This document shows, one piece after another, positions 34,209-44,082 of a DNA stretch of 64,000 nt (the first letter of the stretch is position 1; every line of letters begins with the position of its first letter). This DNA comes from Clostridium pasteurianum DSM 525 = ATCC 6013. Its GTDB lineage: Bacteria > Bacillota > Clostridia > Clostridiales > Clostridiaceae. Location of the stretch: NCBI RefSeq assembly GCF_000807255.1, contig NZ_CP009268.1, positions 2,572,384 to 2,636,383 on the forward strand, given 5' to 3'. The position numbers and the translations under genes were made by a program. A model generated the notes under the pieces. It had not been told where the DNA came from. It did no database searches and saw nothing but the letters and a program-made list of their open reading frames with translations.

Positions 34209-35117
34209 TCAAGCTGCATGTCTCCATGCTATATCTCCCTCTAGGTTTGCAAGTAAATGTTCTCTTGCTGTTTTAAATTCATCTCCTATTAATCCAAGCC
34301 TTAGTAGCCAAGTTCTAAATGTATATTTTTCATTATCGGTTACAGTTTTCTTTGCTGATGCACTTTTTTGATTTATTGCTTGTTGGCTTACTGCTAGACA
34401 AAATTGTATGTAGGCTTTAATTTTTCCTGCATGGGTAGTTCCATTGAAAAGTCTAAATTCTATTGTGCCTTTTGAAAAAAAGCTGTGAAGGTTTAATCCA
34501 TGATACCTGCTTGAGTGATAATGCTGACTGCTCCCATCTCCTCCATAAGGTTCGTACCATATTTTTTTAAGGTCTTGTAAATTTTCAGGTTTCTTTTTGT
34601 TTATATCCTTTAAGAATTCTTCCGAAACCTTTTTGCAATACCTGTATTCTCTTACCCCTCCAACCTGTAAGGCTTTATATATCAAATCCTCTTTACTTGC
34701 CATTATATTTGTAATATTTCTCAAAGTCTTTTCATTATGGTTACTTCCATCAATATGGATATGTATACCACAACTATTATTTGAAGAAGCTCCTGCTGTT
34801 CTAAGCTTTCGTATAATTTCCTGTATAGTTTCAATATCTTCATATTTACATATAGGACTTACAAGTTCAACCTTATATTCATCAGCTGAACTTGTTGGTC
34901 TCCTTATTTCACCGTTGATATATTTCTTTTCAGGTTCAATGCTTGAGTCCCTCATAATTTTCCATTCTCTTCCCTGTGAATCCTTGACCTTATAGGTACA
35001 ATATCCTCCCCCTTCATAAATGGCTGTTGTATTAAAATATTGTTCTAATGTTTTTGCTGCCTTTTTCCTTGTAATTCCTGTAAGTTCAATTTCAATTCCA
35101 AAAGCTTGATTCTTCAT
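34209..35117 (-). CDS. amidoligase (glutamine-synthetase-like COOH-NH2 ligase)
   Basis: 302 aa. N-terminal FGIEIELTG (metal-binding E.E), then WKIMRDSSIEP, VELVSPI, the NSCGIHIHIDGS metal ligands and TIEFRLFNGT near 215, the standard set of the amidoligase family. ATP-dependent formation of an amide bond is predicted; substrate unknown. It is transcribed ahead of the GGCT-fold gene in one unit. Confidence 0.9.
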   Translation of the reverse strand: MKNQAFGIEIELTGITRKKAAKTLEQYFNTTAIYEGGGYCTYKVKDSQGREWKIMRDSSIEPEKKYINGEIRRPTSSADEYKVELVSPICKYEDIETIQEIIRKLRTAGASSNNSCGIHIHIDGSNHNEKTLRNITNIMASKEDLIYKALQVGGVREYRYCKKVSEEFLKDINKKKPENLQDLKKIWYEPYGGDGSSQHYHSSRYHGLNLHSFFSKGTIEFRLFNGTTHAGKIKAYIQFCLAVSQQAINQKSASAKKTVTDNEKYTFRTWLLRLGLIGDEFKTAREHLLANLEGDIAWRHAA

Positions 35118-35205
35118 GGTTACTGACCTCCTATGTTTTTGTTGTGTACATTAATCACTCTATAACACAGTAAAGTCAACTTAATGTTTGAAATAAATTA
35201 CCTAT

Positions 35206-35475
35206 TTAATTATTAGTTGCTTGTGCTTTAATTACTAACATATCTGCTATAAACCAATAAATAAGATTAGCAAAAAATCCAATAACAAATGGAATAGTAA
35301 ACTGAATAAAAATACAATTCATAAACATCCCTATAAGTCCAACTATAAAAATTATAATACCTTGCTCATAGTTTTTATGAAATTTTACCAGTGACTTTGC
35401 TTCATAAATATACTCTAAATCAATAAATATATAAATTAAATATAATATTGCAATAATAGCTTGTGCTTTACTCAT
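35206..35475 (-). CDS. small membrane protein
   Basis: 89 aa with three hydrophobic segments (about residues 4-20, 39-57, 59-83). It starts inside the stop of the ParB-methylase gene (4-base ATGA overlap), so it is co-translated with it. No family recognised; a holin role is conceivable from size but the context does not support it. Confidence 0.6.
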   Translation of the reverse strand: MSKAQAIIAILYLIYIFIDLEYIYEAKSLVKFHKNYEQGIIIFIVGLIGMFMNCIFIQFTIPFVIGFFANLIYWFIADMLVIKAQATNN

Positions 35476-36716
35476 ACCACTTCCTCCTTCAATTCTGAAT
35501 ATTTATATTGCTGTCCATCCCTTTCTATAATTACATCATCACCATTTGCTTCATCCTTATAATTAATCCATCTTTCAATAATAACTTGGCAATACTTGGG
35601 ATCAAGCTCACTTCCATAACAAATTCTATCTGCCTTATCTGATGCAATTAAAGTAGTACCACTGCCAAGAAAAGTGTCTACAATAATATCACCATATTTA
35701 CTTGAATTTTTAATAATATACTCAATAAGAGGAACTGGCTTCATGGTAGGATGTACATCATTAGTTCTTGGTTTATCAAAATTCCATATTGTACTCTGCT
35801 TTCTATCCCCATTCCAATAATGTGCTCCTGTAGGTTTCCAGCCAAATAAAGCTGGTTCATGTTGCCACTGGTATGGCTGCCTTCCCATAACAAAAGTATT
35901 CTTCACCCATATACAGCATTGAGAATGTTTAAATCCTGAATCAACAAATGCTTTTCTAAAAATTAATCCTTTTGCATCTGCATGAAATATGTACATACTT
36001 GCTCCATCATCTGATGCTTCATAAATTCTCTTAAATGCTTCAAGTAAGAAATTATAAAATTCTTCATCATCAAGATTATCATTTTGTATAGTTAAAGCAT
36101 CTTCTGTTTTCCCCACATAAGCTATTCCATATGGAGGATCTACAACTGTAAGCTTAGCCTTTTTTCCATTCATCAATTTTTCTATATCTTCAGATTTAGT
36201 TGCATCTCCACAAATCAATCTATGTTTACCAAGCAATATAATATCTCCTGTTTTAATTACAGGTCCTTCTGACACTTCAGGAATTTCTTCTTCCTCTTGC
36301 TGTGTTTCTTCCTTTATGTATTCATCCCATAACTTTTCAGCTTCACTCATATCAAAACCTGTAAGCTCCACATTATAATCTTCAACTTTTAAATCATCCA
36401 GTAACTTTGCCAAAGCTTCAAAGTCCCATTCACCGCTAATCTTATTCAAAGCAACATTTAATGCTTTTTCCTTAGTTTTATCAATATCAATTACTACACA
36501 ATCAATTTCTTCATAACCAAGTTCTTTTAATACTTTAGCTCTTTGATGTCCTCCTACAATGGTAAAATCACTGTTTACAATTATTGGTTCACAGTAACCA
36601 AACTCTGTAATACTATTCTTTATTTTTTCAAATTCTAAATCCCCAGGCTTTAAATCCTTTCGAGGATTATATTCTGCATGTTTTAACTGGTTAATTTTTA
36701 ACTTTTTAAACTCCAT
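35472..36716 (-). CDS. ParB-domain / DNA methyltransferase fusion
   Basis: 414 aa. Residues 1-110 form a ParB-like nuclease domain (YNPRK, IVGGHQRAKVLKELGY). From about 150 follows a beta-class N4-cytosine/N6-adenine methylase: VVDPPYGIAYVG (motif IV), the late VDTFLGSGTTLIAS (motif I) and YGSELDPKYCQV. Phages use such enzymes to protect their DNA from restriction. Target sequence unknown. Partner small membrane gene overlaps its end. Confidence 0.92.
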   Translation of the reverse strand: MEFKKLKINQLKHAEYNPRKDLKPGDLEFEKIKNSITEFGYCEPIIVNSDFTIVGGHQRAKVLKELGYEEIDCVVIDIDKTKEKALNVALNKISGEWDFEALAKLLDDLKVEDYNVELTGFDMSEAEKLWDEYIKEETQQEEEEIPEVSEGPVIKTGDIILLGKHRLICGDATKSEDIEKLMNGKKAKLTVVDPPYGIAYVGKTEDALTIQNDNLDDEEFYNFLLEAFKRIYEASDDGASMYIFHADAKGLIFRKAFVDSGFKHSQCCIWVKNTFVMGRQPYQWQHEPALFGWKPTGAHYWNGDRKQSTIWNFDKPRTNDVHPTMKPVPLIEYIIKNSSKYGDIIVDTFLGSGTTLIASDKADRICYGSELDPKYCQVIIERWINYKDEANGDDVIIERDGQQYKYSELKEEVV

Positions 36717-36761
36717 TTGATTTCCCCTTTCAAAAATAATAGGAGCATCCTAAGACACTCC

Positions 36762-37625
36762 CTACTTAATAGCTTTTAATGGTGGATAATATTTTTCTAT
36801 AGTTTGCTCACCATTTTGATTAGTATTTAATGTATACATACTGCTTCCTAATCCCATGTCATAAATCAAATAATCATCAACCTTTTTCTTGGCTTCTTTA
36901 TTTCTATCTAATTCAAATAAGAAAGCTTCAGTGCAAAGGTAAAAATAAGGCATTCCATTTCTATTACTTTTCCACCCTTCCTCCTCTCTAGCATCTTCTA
37001 TTCCCCACCATAGCAAACTATAGTAATAAGAAAAATAATCACCCTTAGTATAATCAAAATGATCTTTAAGATTTTTTAGTGCTGTAACTTTGTTAATTCC
37101 AATCAATGAACAGAAATCATTAAAGGATATATTTTCTATATATTTACAGCATTCCATAAGCTTATTATTCAAAGTAATAAATAAATCTTTAATGTATCCT
37201 ACATTGTTATCACACATATCAATACGTTCCTGAAGATACATTAAATTATCATATTCTTCTTCTGATATTTGGTCTATATTTAGTATTTCTTCACCATTTA
37301 ATCCCAGCTTTTTTCTGATTTCAATAAGATTTTTGTTATATGTTTCTGTCCATTCATGCTTTAATTCTCTCCACCATTTAAGTTCATCCTTAAAAAAATA
37401 ATATATTCTTTTAATCCATGCTATGTTATTTCGGGCTTCTGCTTCAGTGTTTATCTTATTGTATAAAGTATAATAAGCTGTAATATATTCTGGATTTAAT
37501 TGTTGTAAACTTTTTGTTTCTAACTTAGTTAAATTTTTATGTTTAAAAACAATTGAGCATAACAGTTTATTCTTTATATTATTTTTTCTTTCTTCTGAAA
37601 TAGTTAATTTTAAATTATTGTACAT
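36762..37625 (-). CDS. hypothetical prophage protein
   Basis: 287 aa, helical, many aromatic residues (WIKRIYYFFKDELKWWRELKHEW; YYYSLLWWGIEDAREEEGW). No family recognised. Good AAGGAGG ribosome-binding site. Lies between the methylase and a long non-coding stretch. Could be an early regulatory or replication protein; no motif supports either. Confidence 0.55.
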   Translation of the reverse strand: MYNNLKLTISEERKNNIKNKLLCSIVFKHKNLTKLETKSLQQLNPEYITAYYTLYNKINTEAEARNNIAWIKRIYYFFKDELKWWRELKHEWTETYNKNLIEIRKKLGLNGEEILNIDQISEEEYDNLMYLQERIDMCDNNVGYIKDLFITLNNKLMECCKYIENISFNDFCSLIGINKVTALKNLKDHFDYTKGDYFSYYYSLLWWGIEDAREEEGWKSNRNGMPYFYLCTEAFLFELDRNKEAKKKVDDYLIYDMGLGSSMYTLNTNQNGEQTIEKYYPPLKAIK

Positions 37626-37651
37626 TTTGCTGATCCTCCTTAATTTTAATA

Positions 37652-37688
37652 ATAAAAAAACTGCCTACTCTTATTTGAATAGACAGTT
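37652..37688 (-). terminator. terminator / attenuator
   Basis: Minus-strand stem AACTGTCTA / TAGGCAGTT (one G-T pair) and TTTTTTTATT. It lies 26 bases upstream of the 287-aa gene and downstream of the helicase gene, so it ends the helicase message or attenuates reading into the next gene. Confidence 0.7.
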
Positions 37689-37721
37689 CTATTAATCCCA
37701 ATACTTTTTTCTTTTTCCACT

Positions 37722-37745
37722 CAATGCCACGCTTCGCTGGCGTTG
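37722..37745. repeat. GC-rich hairpin
   Basis: CAATGCCA/TGGCGTTG with loop CGCTTCGC. A closely related sequence (AGCTTCGCTGGCGTT) recurs at about 40660 before the RDR-like gene end, so this is a small dispersed hairpin motif. Confidence 0.5.
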
Positions 37746-37852
37746 AGGAACCTTATATGCATTGAAAATTATTATAATCTATATTTAATTCTTTTCTATT
37801 GATTATTTATATTATTTCAACACCAATAAACAATTAGACTAATTTCACTCAC

Positions 37853-37920
37853 ATGGGGGTGCTACCAAACTTTTATTTCGCTTTGCTACATAAAAGTTTT
37901 TTTAGCTCTACCACCCCCAT
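37853..37920. repeat. nested long hairpin in a 535-bp non-coding region
   Basis: Outer stem ATGGGGGTG (37853-37861) / CACCCCCAT (37912-37920), inner stem AACTTTTAT (37868-37876) / ATAAAAGTT (37890-37898). Both are perfect and concentric. The remaining part of 37626-38161 is AT-rich with no gene that I can support. It may be a structured RNA or a replication/packaging signal. Confidence 0.6.
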
Positions 37921-38161
37921 ACCCCCTCAGAGCTGAATGTTATTTTTTAATTCTATTTACATTCAAATCATCAAACAACACATCTCATATCCCTATATCA
38001 TTTGCACCTTTTATACCATCAATCCTTGTCATATAAAGCTTTATACGACTTTCACTCGTAAAATCCTTATTTAATTATTATATAAAGAAATTACTATTTA
38101 AATCTTTCTAAGCCTTTATATATCAACGATTAGATGCTATAAAGGTCTTAACTTTTAGTTT

Positions 38162-40375
38162 TTAATATTTAATTAAGTAATATTTTCTTCCTTCTTTTTT
38201 CTGTTTTACTCTTCTGTCTTTTAACATCTTTTGAAAACCTTTATCTTTATTAAAAACATAAGTCCAACTATCATTATTTACCTTAAGTAGTTCCTTTACA
38301 TTCTTACTTTCAATCTTCTTTTTATTCCACTCTTTGTCCATCCAATTAATTAATCTTTCAATATCCTCATTTCCTTTTCTGTCAAGTTTTTTAAATTCAT
38401 CAAATTGTTTAATCTCTCTATGCTCAATAAATTTACACTTACTAAATCTCTGCCATATCATACTTCTCATAGCATCACTAACGGCAAATAAATATATATG
38501 CACTTCTTTATTACTACTAAATTCCCTTATTCTAGTTCTAAAAGCTTCCTGTTCAAAGTCAACAATCATTTTCATTAACCTATACTGCTCAAGATCATGA
38601 AATTTAAATTTCCCTCGTTCATCTAGTCCAAATAATAGTTCAGGTATTTTGTATTTTGTTTTTTCATACCTTTCCCTAATCTGCTTTTTTATAATATGAC
38701 TGGATGCTAAATATTCAGCAATATAAATATCTGAGTTGTATCTATTCCATCCAATTTGAACCATGTTGATACAGCTACTCCAATCATTCTTTCCTTTTGT
38801 GTTCCCGAAATAAGGTAATTTATTGCTATCCTTACACATTACTATATTAGGAATATTTTTCAAGTTTTCTGTTAGTATCTCATTTACAGGTATATCATCA
38901 CATTCTCTATAGCTTATAACATATGTTTTGTCATTAATACTTTCTTTAATCCAATCACAAACAGCTTTTAACTTTTTAGGTCTCTTTTTAATAGAATTCC
39001 TGCTAAAATTCTCTTGAATTATATGGAAAGTAACATAATCGTATTTTTTATAATCGTCAATATTCAAATATACAAAATCATTTTCTCCTGTTTCATATTC
39101 AAGACTCATTTCTGCAGTTCCATCAAATATAAATGTTTTTAAATCTCCAACATTAAAACTATTTCTGCTTGTAGTATAGAAAAACATTTTTTTGCCTTTA
39201 CACCAAAGAGCACCATTCCTAAACATATTCTCAAATGCACTTATATATTGATTATATTTTAGATTAAAGAAATTAAACCAATTTTCTTTAAATTCTGCAC
39301 TAAATATTTCTTCGTCTAATACTACAAAAGCATTCCTATAATCTTTGAATTCTTCCTGTATTTCAAGTACTCTTTTTTCAATATTATTTAGTTCTTTTAA
39401 CATTTCCAATTTGTAGTTATTATATTTTTCATCATCTGAAGAATCATAATTATTAACAAGTTTTTTCATTTTACCAATTTCATCAACACTAACAACACTA
39501 TTGTTAAGTAATTGAGGTTTTTCATCTATCAGTAACCTTTTTCTTGTTATTTCTTTTTTATCTTTGTCAACAAAACTTGTAAATCTATTTATTCCTTTAT
39601 CTGCATCAACTGTGTTTGTTAGATAGCTTAATCTGGCATTTGTCATTGCAAGTATCGGTGAATACAGTTGTTCTCTTTTCTGCCTTCCCATTTCACAATT
39701 ATCAAAAAATTCACACTTTTCTTGTGTACACCTTATGATACTTTCTTTATAAGTCTTAACCTTTTTGTAATTTTTACATTGTATACTTTTATTCCAACCC
39801 TTTAAAACATATATGTATGGCTGCTTAGTAGTAACCACATCATTAACTTTCTCATCATAATAAGTGTAATCATTGTAATATCCATATTTTTTAGTAATGT
39901 AATTACTAAGATCTTTTAAATCATTTACTCTATCTGTAGTTATTATCATTGGCAAATAGTTATTTTTGATTTCACTTGAAACAAAGCCATACTTAGTTTT
40001 TCCTATAATTGTACCTATAAGAGTTTTTAAAAAAGTACTCTTACCAAAACCGCATCTAACAGGAATTAAAATTGGATTTTCTACTTTTAAAGCACTATAA
40101 ATGAGCTTGGTGCAATCATTGTAGAAATTCACTTGTTGTTCTGATACATATGCATTATTATCTTCAAATACCTTCTTTGAATTTTCTTTCACAGAATTTG
40201 CAATTTCAATTGTTTTCTCATCTGTGCTTTCAATTAATTCATTTACAGTATTAGATTTTATTACATGACTAAAAAAATACTGATACTGTATTGTTTCACC
40301 ATTTTTTTCTTCAACTCTTTTATTGTAGACTATTTCATCAAATATAGATTTCTCTTGTTTTTTCAACTCCCCCAT
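38162..40375 (-). CDS. phage SF2 helicase with Fe-S-type cysteine cluster
   Basis: 737 aa. Walker A VRCGFGKSTFLKTL near 106-119. Four cysteines in IQC-x14-C-x4-C-x5-C (residues about 203-230), followed by PILAMTNARL, the layout of the Fe-S cluster and following motif in XPD/DinG-type helicases. LLIDEKP stands in the DEAH position, and late helicase motifs include TYVISYRE and NMVQIGWNRY. It would unwind DNA or DNA-RNA hybrids. It is directly downstream of the RDR-like polymerase gene, suggesting joint work in phage transcription or replication. The family assignment is from motif order. Confidence 0.7.
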   Translation of the reverse strand: MGELKKQEKSIFDEIVYNKRVEEKNGETIQYQYFFSHVIKSNTVNELIESTDEKTIEIANSVKENSKKVFEDNNAYVSEQQVNFYNDCTKLIYSALKVENPILIPVRCGFGKSTFLKTLIGTIIGKTKYGFVSSEIKNNYLPMIITTDRVNDLKDLSNYITKKYGYYNDYTYYDEKVNDVVTTKQPYIYVLKGWNKSIQCKNYKKVKTYKESIIRCTQEKCEFFDNCEMGRQKREQLYSPILAMTNARLSYLTNTVDADKGINRFTSFVDKDKKEITRKRLLIDEKPQLLNNSVVSVDEIGKMKKLVNNYDSSDDEKYNNYKLEMLKELNNIEKRVLEIQEEFKDYRNAFVVLDEEIFSAEFKENWFNFFNLKYNQYISAFENMFRNGALWCKGKKMFFYTTSRNSFNVGDLKTFIFDGTAEMSLEYETGENDFVYLNIDDYKKYDYVTFHIIQENFSRNSIKKRPKKLKAVCDWIKESINDKTYVISYRECDDIPVNEILTENLKNIPNIVMCKDSNKLPYFGNTKGKNDWSSCINMVQIGWNRYNSDIYIAEYLASSHIIKKQIRERYEKTKYKIPELLFGLDERGKFKFHDLEQYRLMKMIVDFEQEAFRTRIREFSSNKEVHIYLFAVSDAMRSMIWQRFSKCKFIEHREIKQFDEFKKLDRKGNEDIERLINWMDKEWNKKKIESKNVKELLKVNNDSWTYVFNKDKGFQKMLKDRRVKQKKEGRKYYLIKY

Positions 40376-40399
40376 ATATACCGTTCCCCCACCTTACAT

Positions 40400-40588
40400 C
40401 TAGCTCATAAGTTCTTTATGTGTCTTATATTCTTCCATAGCATTTCTAATTTCAGGCGAATCTTTAAATATATAAATGTTTCTCTGTGAATTCTTTAAAT
40501 CTCTCTTTTCACCAATTTTATGAAATCTTCGAAACATCAAATAACCTGCCATTCTCTCCTGTAATATTACAATTGTTTCATTATTCAT
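40400..40588 (-). CDS. small phage protein (DUF5659-like)
   Basis: 62 aa: RMAGYLMFRRFHKIGEKRDL, then NIYIFKDSPEIRNAMEEY. The pattern (a hydrophobic pair, 'N.Y.F.D..E.R.A...Y') resembles small DUF5659 proteins of Clostridium phages. Co-directional with its neighbours; GGAGG 6 bases before the start. Confidence 0.6.
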   Translation of the reverse strand: MNNETIVILQERMAGYLMFRRFHKIGEKRDLKNSQRNIYIFKDSPEIRNAMEEYKTHKELMS

Positions 40589-40670
40589 ATTGATTATGAC
40601 CTCCTATATTTTAGTGTGGAGCAATACATTAACTCTGCATTGTCCACTCTAAGCCAGCTTCGCTGGCGTT

Positions 40671-43146
40671 CTATCCTTTAACATCAGCAATTGCTTTAAT
40701 TATAGTTTGAGAATTCTTTGCTGTAACAATTTCTTTTATAGTAATATGATGATCAATATATTTTCTTAAATCAATTCCTGAAGTAAGAGTTTCTCTTTCC
40801 TTTATGCTCATATTGCCATCAATTCCAAGCCAGTTATTTTCAGTAACAAATAATTTATATGGATTACCAAGCATCTTTTGAGCAACTTCTTCTGCCTTGC
40901 CTTTTTCAACTCCCATAATAGTGATTTTTAAATCACAAATATCCTGAAGCTCCTCATTTTCTTTTATCAAATATTTATCAGGAATACTCATATCTTTTTC
41001 TTCATTAAAATCTAATGGATACTCCCCATCAAAAACTTCAGTTTTATAATATTCTCCAAGCCATTCAAAAACATCATCTTCTCCTTTATCAGCTTTAACT
41101 ACATATATTTTTTCTTTATCCTCATGCATTTTAATATTTTGGAGAATTCCTTCAGAAGCAACAATCCAGCAGAAGGAGTAGTTATCATTTTGATTATTAT
41201 ATTTTGAGTTTATATATGTCATACGAACAGCAGCAGTGGCAAGAAGAGATGGACAGTTACAAACATCTTCTGCTGCCTTCTTTGTTTTCTCATACAAAGC
41301 CTTATATTTCTGATCAACAATTTCACGTTCTCTTTTATATTTGTCATCACTAGAATAAGCATTTATTTTAGATTTCAATATAGCAAGTGTCTTATTCTCA
41401 TTTATAAACTTTGAATATATACTACCTAATTCTTCTATGACCTTCTGCACTTTATTACCATCAAGTTCTGGATTCATTAAATAATTGTAAATATTTTCAA
41501 ACTTTTGAGTCCTTATTTTTCTATTGGTATCCTCTCTCATAACTTTGTTAACATACTCTTTAAACTTCTGCATCCTTTCTGAAAAGAAATCCATAGCAGA
41601 CTCAGTTGAATAATCCTTATTAAATTTATTCCCATCCTTAAAATACATAAATTGAGGCTTTTCTCTAAATTTAAGCTTGATAACCTCTGGCACAACTACT
41701 TGGTCAAACAAACCACTCTTACTTGCATCAATCATCTTTCCCTGCAAATCTTTCATTATAGCAATAGGCAGAGCATACTTTGGTAGATTCCTTTCTTCAT
41801 TTGCAATATTTTCAACAGCAGTATTAATATCAGTTATTACACCAGTTTTGTCCTCAGATTCAATAATAAACTGTATTACATTTTCTTTATTCCACTCCTT
41901 ACTAGGAGCAGTAGCTTTATCCTCATCATTAACTTGAACCAAAGATGGAACAACAAAATCTTCAATAGTCACCACATCTTTATTAGAAAATTGCTTATTT
42001 AAGTGTTCTTGTAGTTTCTGATTTATTAAATCAAGTAAGTTTTTATTAAAATTCTCACTGGTCTCATTTTTAACAACAAAGTTATAATTCTGTAAATACT
42101 CAATCTTTATTTCTTTTAAATTATAATCTGTAGATAGTACAAATAATTCATCGCCATCTTTATCATTGCCCCCAAGTCTATTAGACTCTGTACCAAGTGG
42201 CATTTGAATTATATTATCCATGTGCTTAATAAACTCTGAATCTTCCCCCTCATAGTCTACAAAATTAACCTTTGCAATTTCTGAGTAACTCATGATTGGA
42301 TTCCTTGCTAGTAAATTTCTACCTGTTATTTTACCACCACAATAAAACTGTTTCTTTCCAAGGAAACCTGAATACTCCCACTTTGCTCTATTTTCAGTTC
42401 CTGCATATTTTAAAAAGGCAAGAATATCCTGTGTAACATAGAGGTATTTTCCTTTTACATAGAATCTTCCCATACACATATCATTAAGCTTTTTATTTAT
42501 AACATCTTTAATAGTCTGGATTACCTTTCTATCAAAGACCATCTTTTTATTTATATGGATAGCTTTAATAGCATCTGCACATTCTTTTGCCAGATTAGTG
42601 TCAGCATTCTCCTTTTGGATAAGATTTAGGAAAGTTTCAATATACTTAATATCCTGCCAGTCTATTTCATCTTTACGGTAAATACTTAGAACCTTATGAA
42701 TAACATCACCCTGAGTATTAGAAAGAGCAACTAAGTCCAATCTGTTTATATTAAGTGCCAGCCACAGCTGATAAGTTGCTCTTCTAAATTCTTCTTCCAC
42801 AGGCTTTGCAAAGTTTGAAATACCTATAACATCATAGCCGTATTTATCAAGCAAATCTATATACTCTTTTATGCTGCCAAATAACCATTCTTTCTTTTCA
42901 GAACCATCTTCTTTAAGACCTGTTACATTTAATTTCCCCTTAAAAGTTGATTCTGTAGTAATTATATTGATACCACTAACTTCATGGCTTTGTCCCCACA
43001 TATCAGTTATGTATTCAATATTATGTTCCTTAAAATACGAATGAAAATCTACCACTGGGAAAAAGCCTTTAACTGCTGGAAGCCTAAGTTGATATCCTGT
43101 AACAAGATAATTAACGTGAAGAACTTCTTCAAAGTAATCTCCTAGT
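40671..43146 (-). pseudogene. RDR/YonO-type polymerase, C-terminal part (separated by a transposon)
   Basis: Open frame continuous to the transposon edge; a GTG at 43055 would be the first start on this side. It carries the catalytic half of a eukaryotic-type RDR / YonO polymerase: GYQLRLPAVKGFF (the Q.R...KG motif), ARNPIMSYSEI, and the metal-binding DKDGD at 42150-42164 within GGNDKDGDELFV. The three Asp residues of DxDGD are intact. It ends with a helical domain. Joined to 46398-47428 the frame is restored exactly (1166 aa). Such enzymes make RNA from a single large subunit; in phage SPbeta YonO transcribes DNA. As separated here the product would lack the N-terminal third. Confidence 0.88.
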
Positions 43147-43311
43147 TGTTATTAGGCATTTTACTTAAGCTAAAAAACATTCAAAAAAGTCAAATTATTA
43201 TAGACTTAATTTATAGGTCAGATTAAATAATCTGACTCAAAAAGAATAAGATTATTTAATCTGACGATAATTAGTAAGGAGAAAATTTTTTAATTATGAG
43301 AAGAAATAATA

Positions 43312-43884
43312 ATGATAAATATAGTAAAAATGCCTTACGGAATAAAAAAATACAATAAACTTTGTAAGTTTAATCAATTTCCAAGTAAATATGGATGCGA
43401 AGCATGTGGATTTGAAGGTAAGCTGTACAGACATGGATTTTATTATAGAAACTTAATTACCCTTAAAGGTGCATACAAGATAGTCATCCTGCGTTGTAAA
43501 TGTCAATCCTGTGGTAAAACCTATTCTCTTATACCCAGTTTTATTATTCCTTATAGGCAATATGCTTATGAAGTTATTCTAACTTCTATTATTATGATGC
43601 TAAAACTAGGTTATTCCTTTAGTAAAATATTAACTCTTATAAAATCTCTTAATATTAACTACTCATCTCTTAATACAACAGATCTATCATTTTGGAAAAA
43701 TAGGCTAGTAAGCTCATTATCGAGTATTCGTTTATTTTTTGCACAGTATAAATTCTATAATTCTAACATAAATAGCAAATTACCTATTGATATCATAAAA
43801 AAAATTATTATCTTTTGCCGTTTAAGGCACGATTTTAACTTGGATTATTTTTTACACATGCCTAAGTATTTCTTTTGTAAATGA
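43312..43884 (+). CDS. zinc-finger accessory protein of the transposon (DUF6431-like)
   Basis: 190 aa. N-terminal Cys4 zinc finger (CEACGF near 27, LRCKCQSCGKTYSLIP near 62-75), then a helical DNA-binding-like region (IIMMLKLGYSFSKILTLIKSL). This type of gene regularly accompanies the TnsB-like and TnsC-like genes in Clostridia. It probably contributes to target or end binding; the precise role is unknown. 43885-44082 is an AT-rich spacer without a gene. Confidence 0.7.
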   Translation: MINIVKMPYGIKKYNKLCKFNQFPSKYGCEACGFEGKLYRHGFYYRNLITLKGAYKIVILRCKCQSCGKTYSLIPSFIIPYRQYAYEVILTSIIMMLKLGYSFSKILTLIKSLNINYSSLNTTDLSFWKNRLVSSLSSIRLFFAQYKFYNSNINSKLPIDIIKKIIIFCRLRHDFNLDYFLHMPKYFFCK

Positions 43885-44082
43885 TAATTTAATAGGTACA
43901 AATTAGATCTATCTTTTTTATCAAATTAAATACTTCACACTTTTTTAATGTCTTTTTATATCAATCTTGTCCTCATTTCTCTTGTTCTATCTAAAATTTT
44001 TGTATAATTCCACACAACCTTTAACGGTTTAAATATCGATTTTAAGTCATAATTATTAATAAAAATAGGAGGTTGATAATCA

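Noticed and set aside
35206-35475. Holin
   Set aside because: Size and three hydrophobic segments would allow it, but it is translationally coupled to a DNA methylase and far from the tail genes, with no endolysin nearby.
37853-37920. CRISPR array or repeat-spacer structure
   Set aside because: Repeated hairpin motifs exist, but there is no regular repeat-spacer spacing anywhere in the window and no cas genes.
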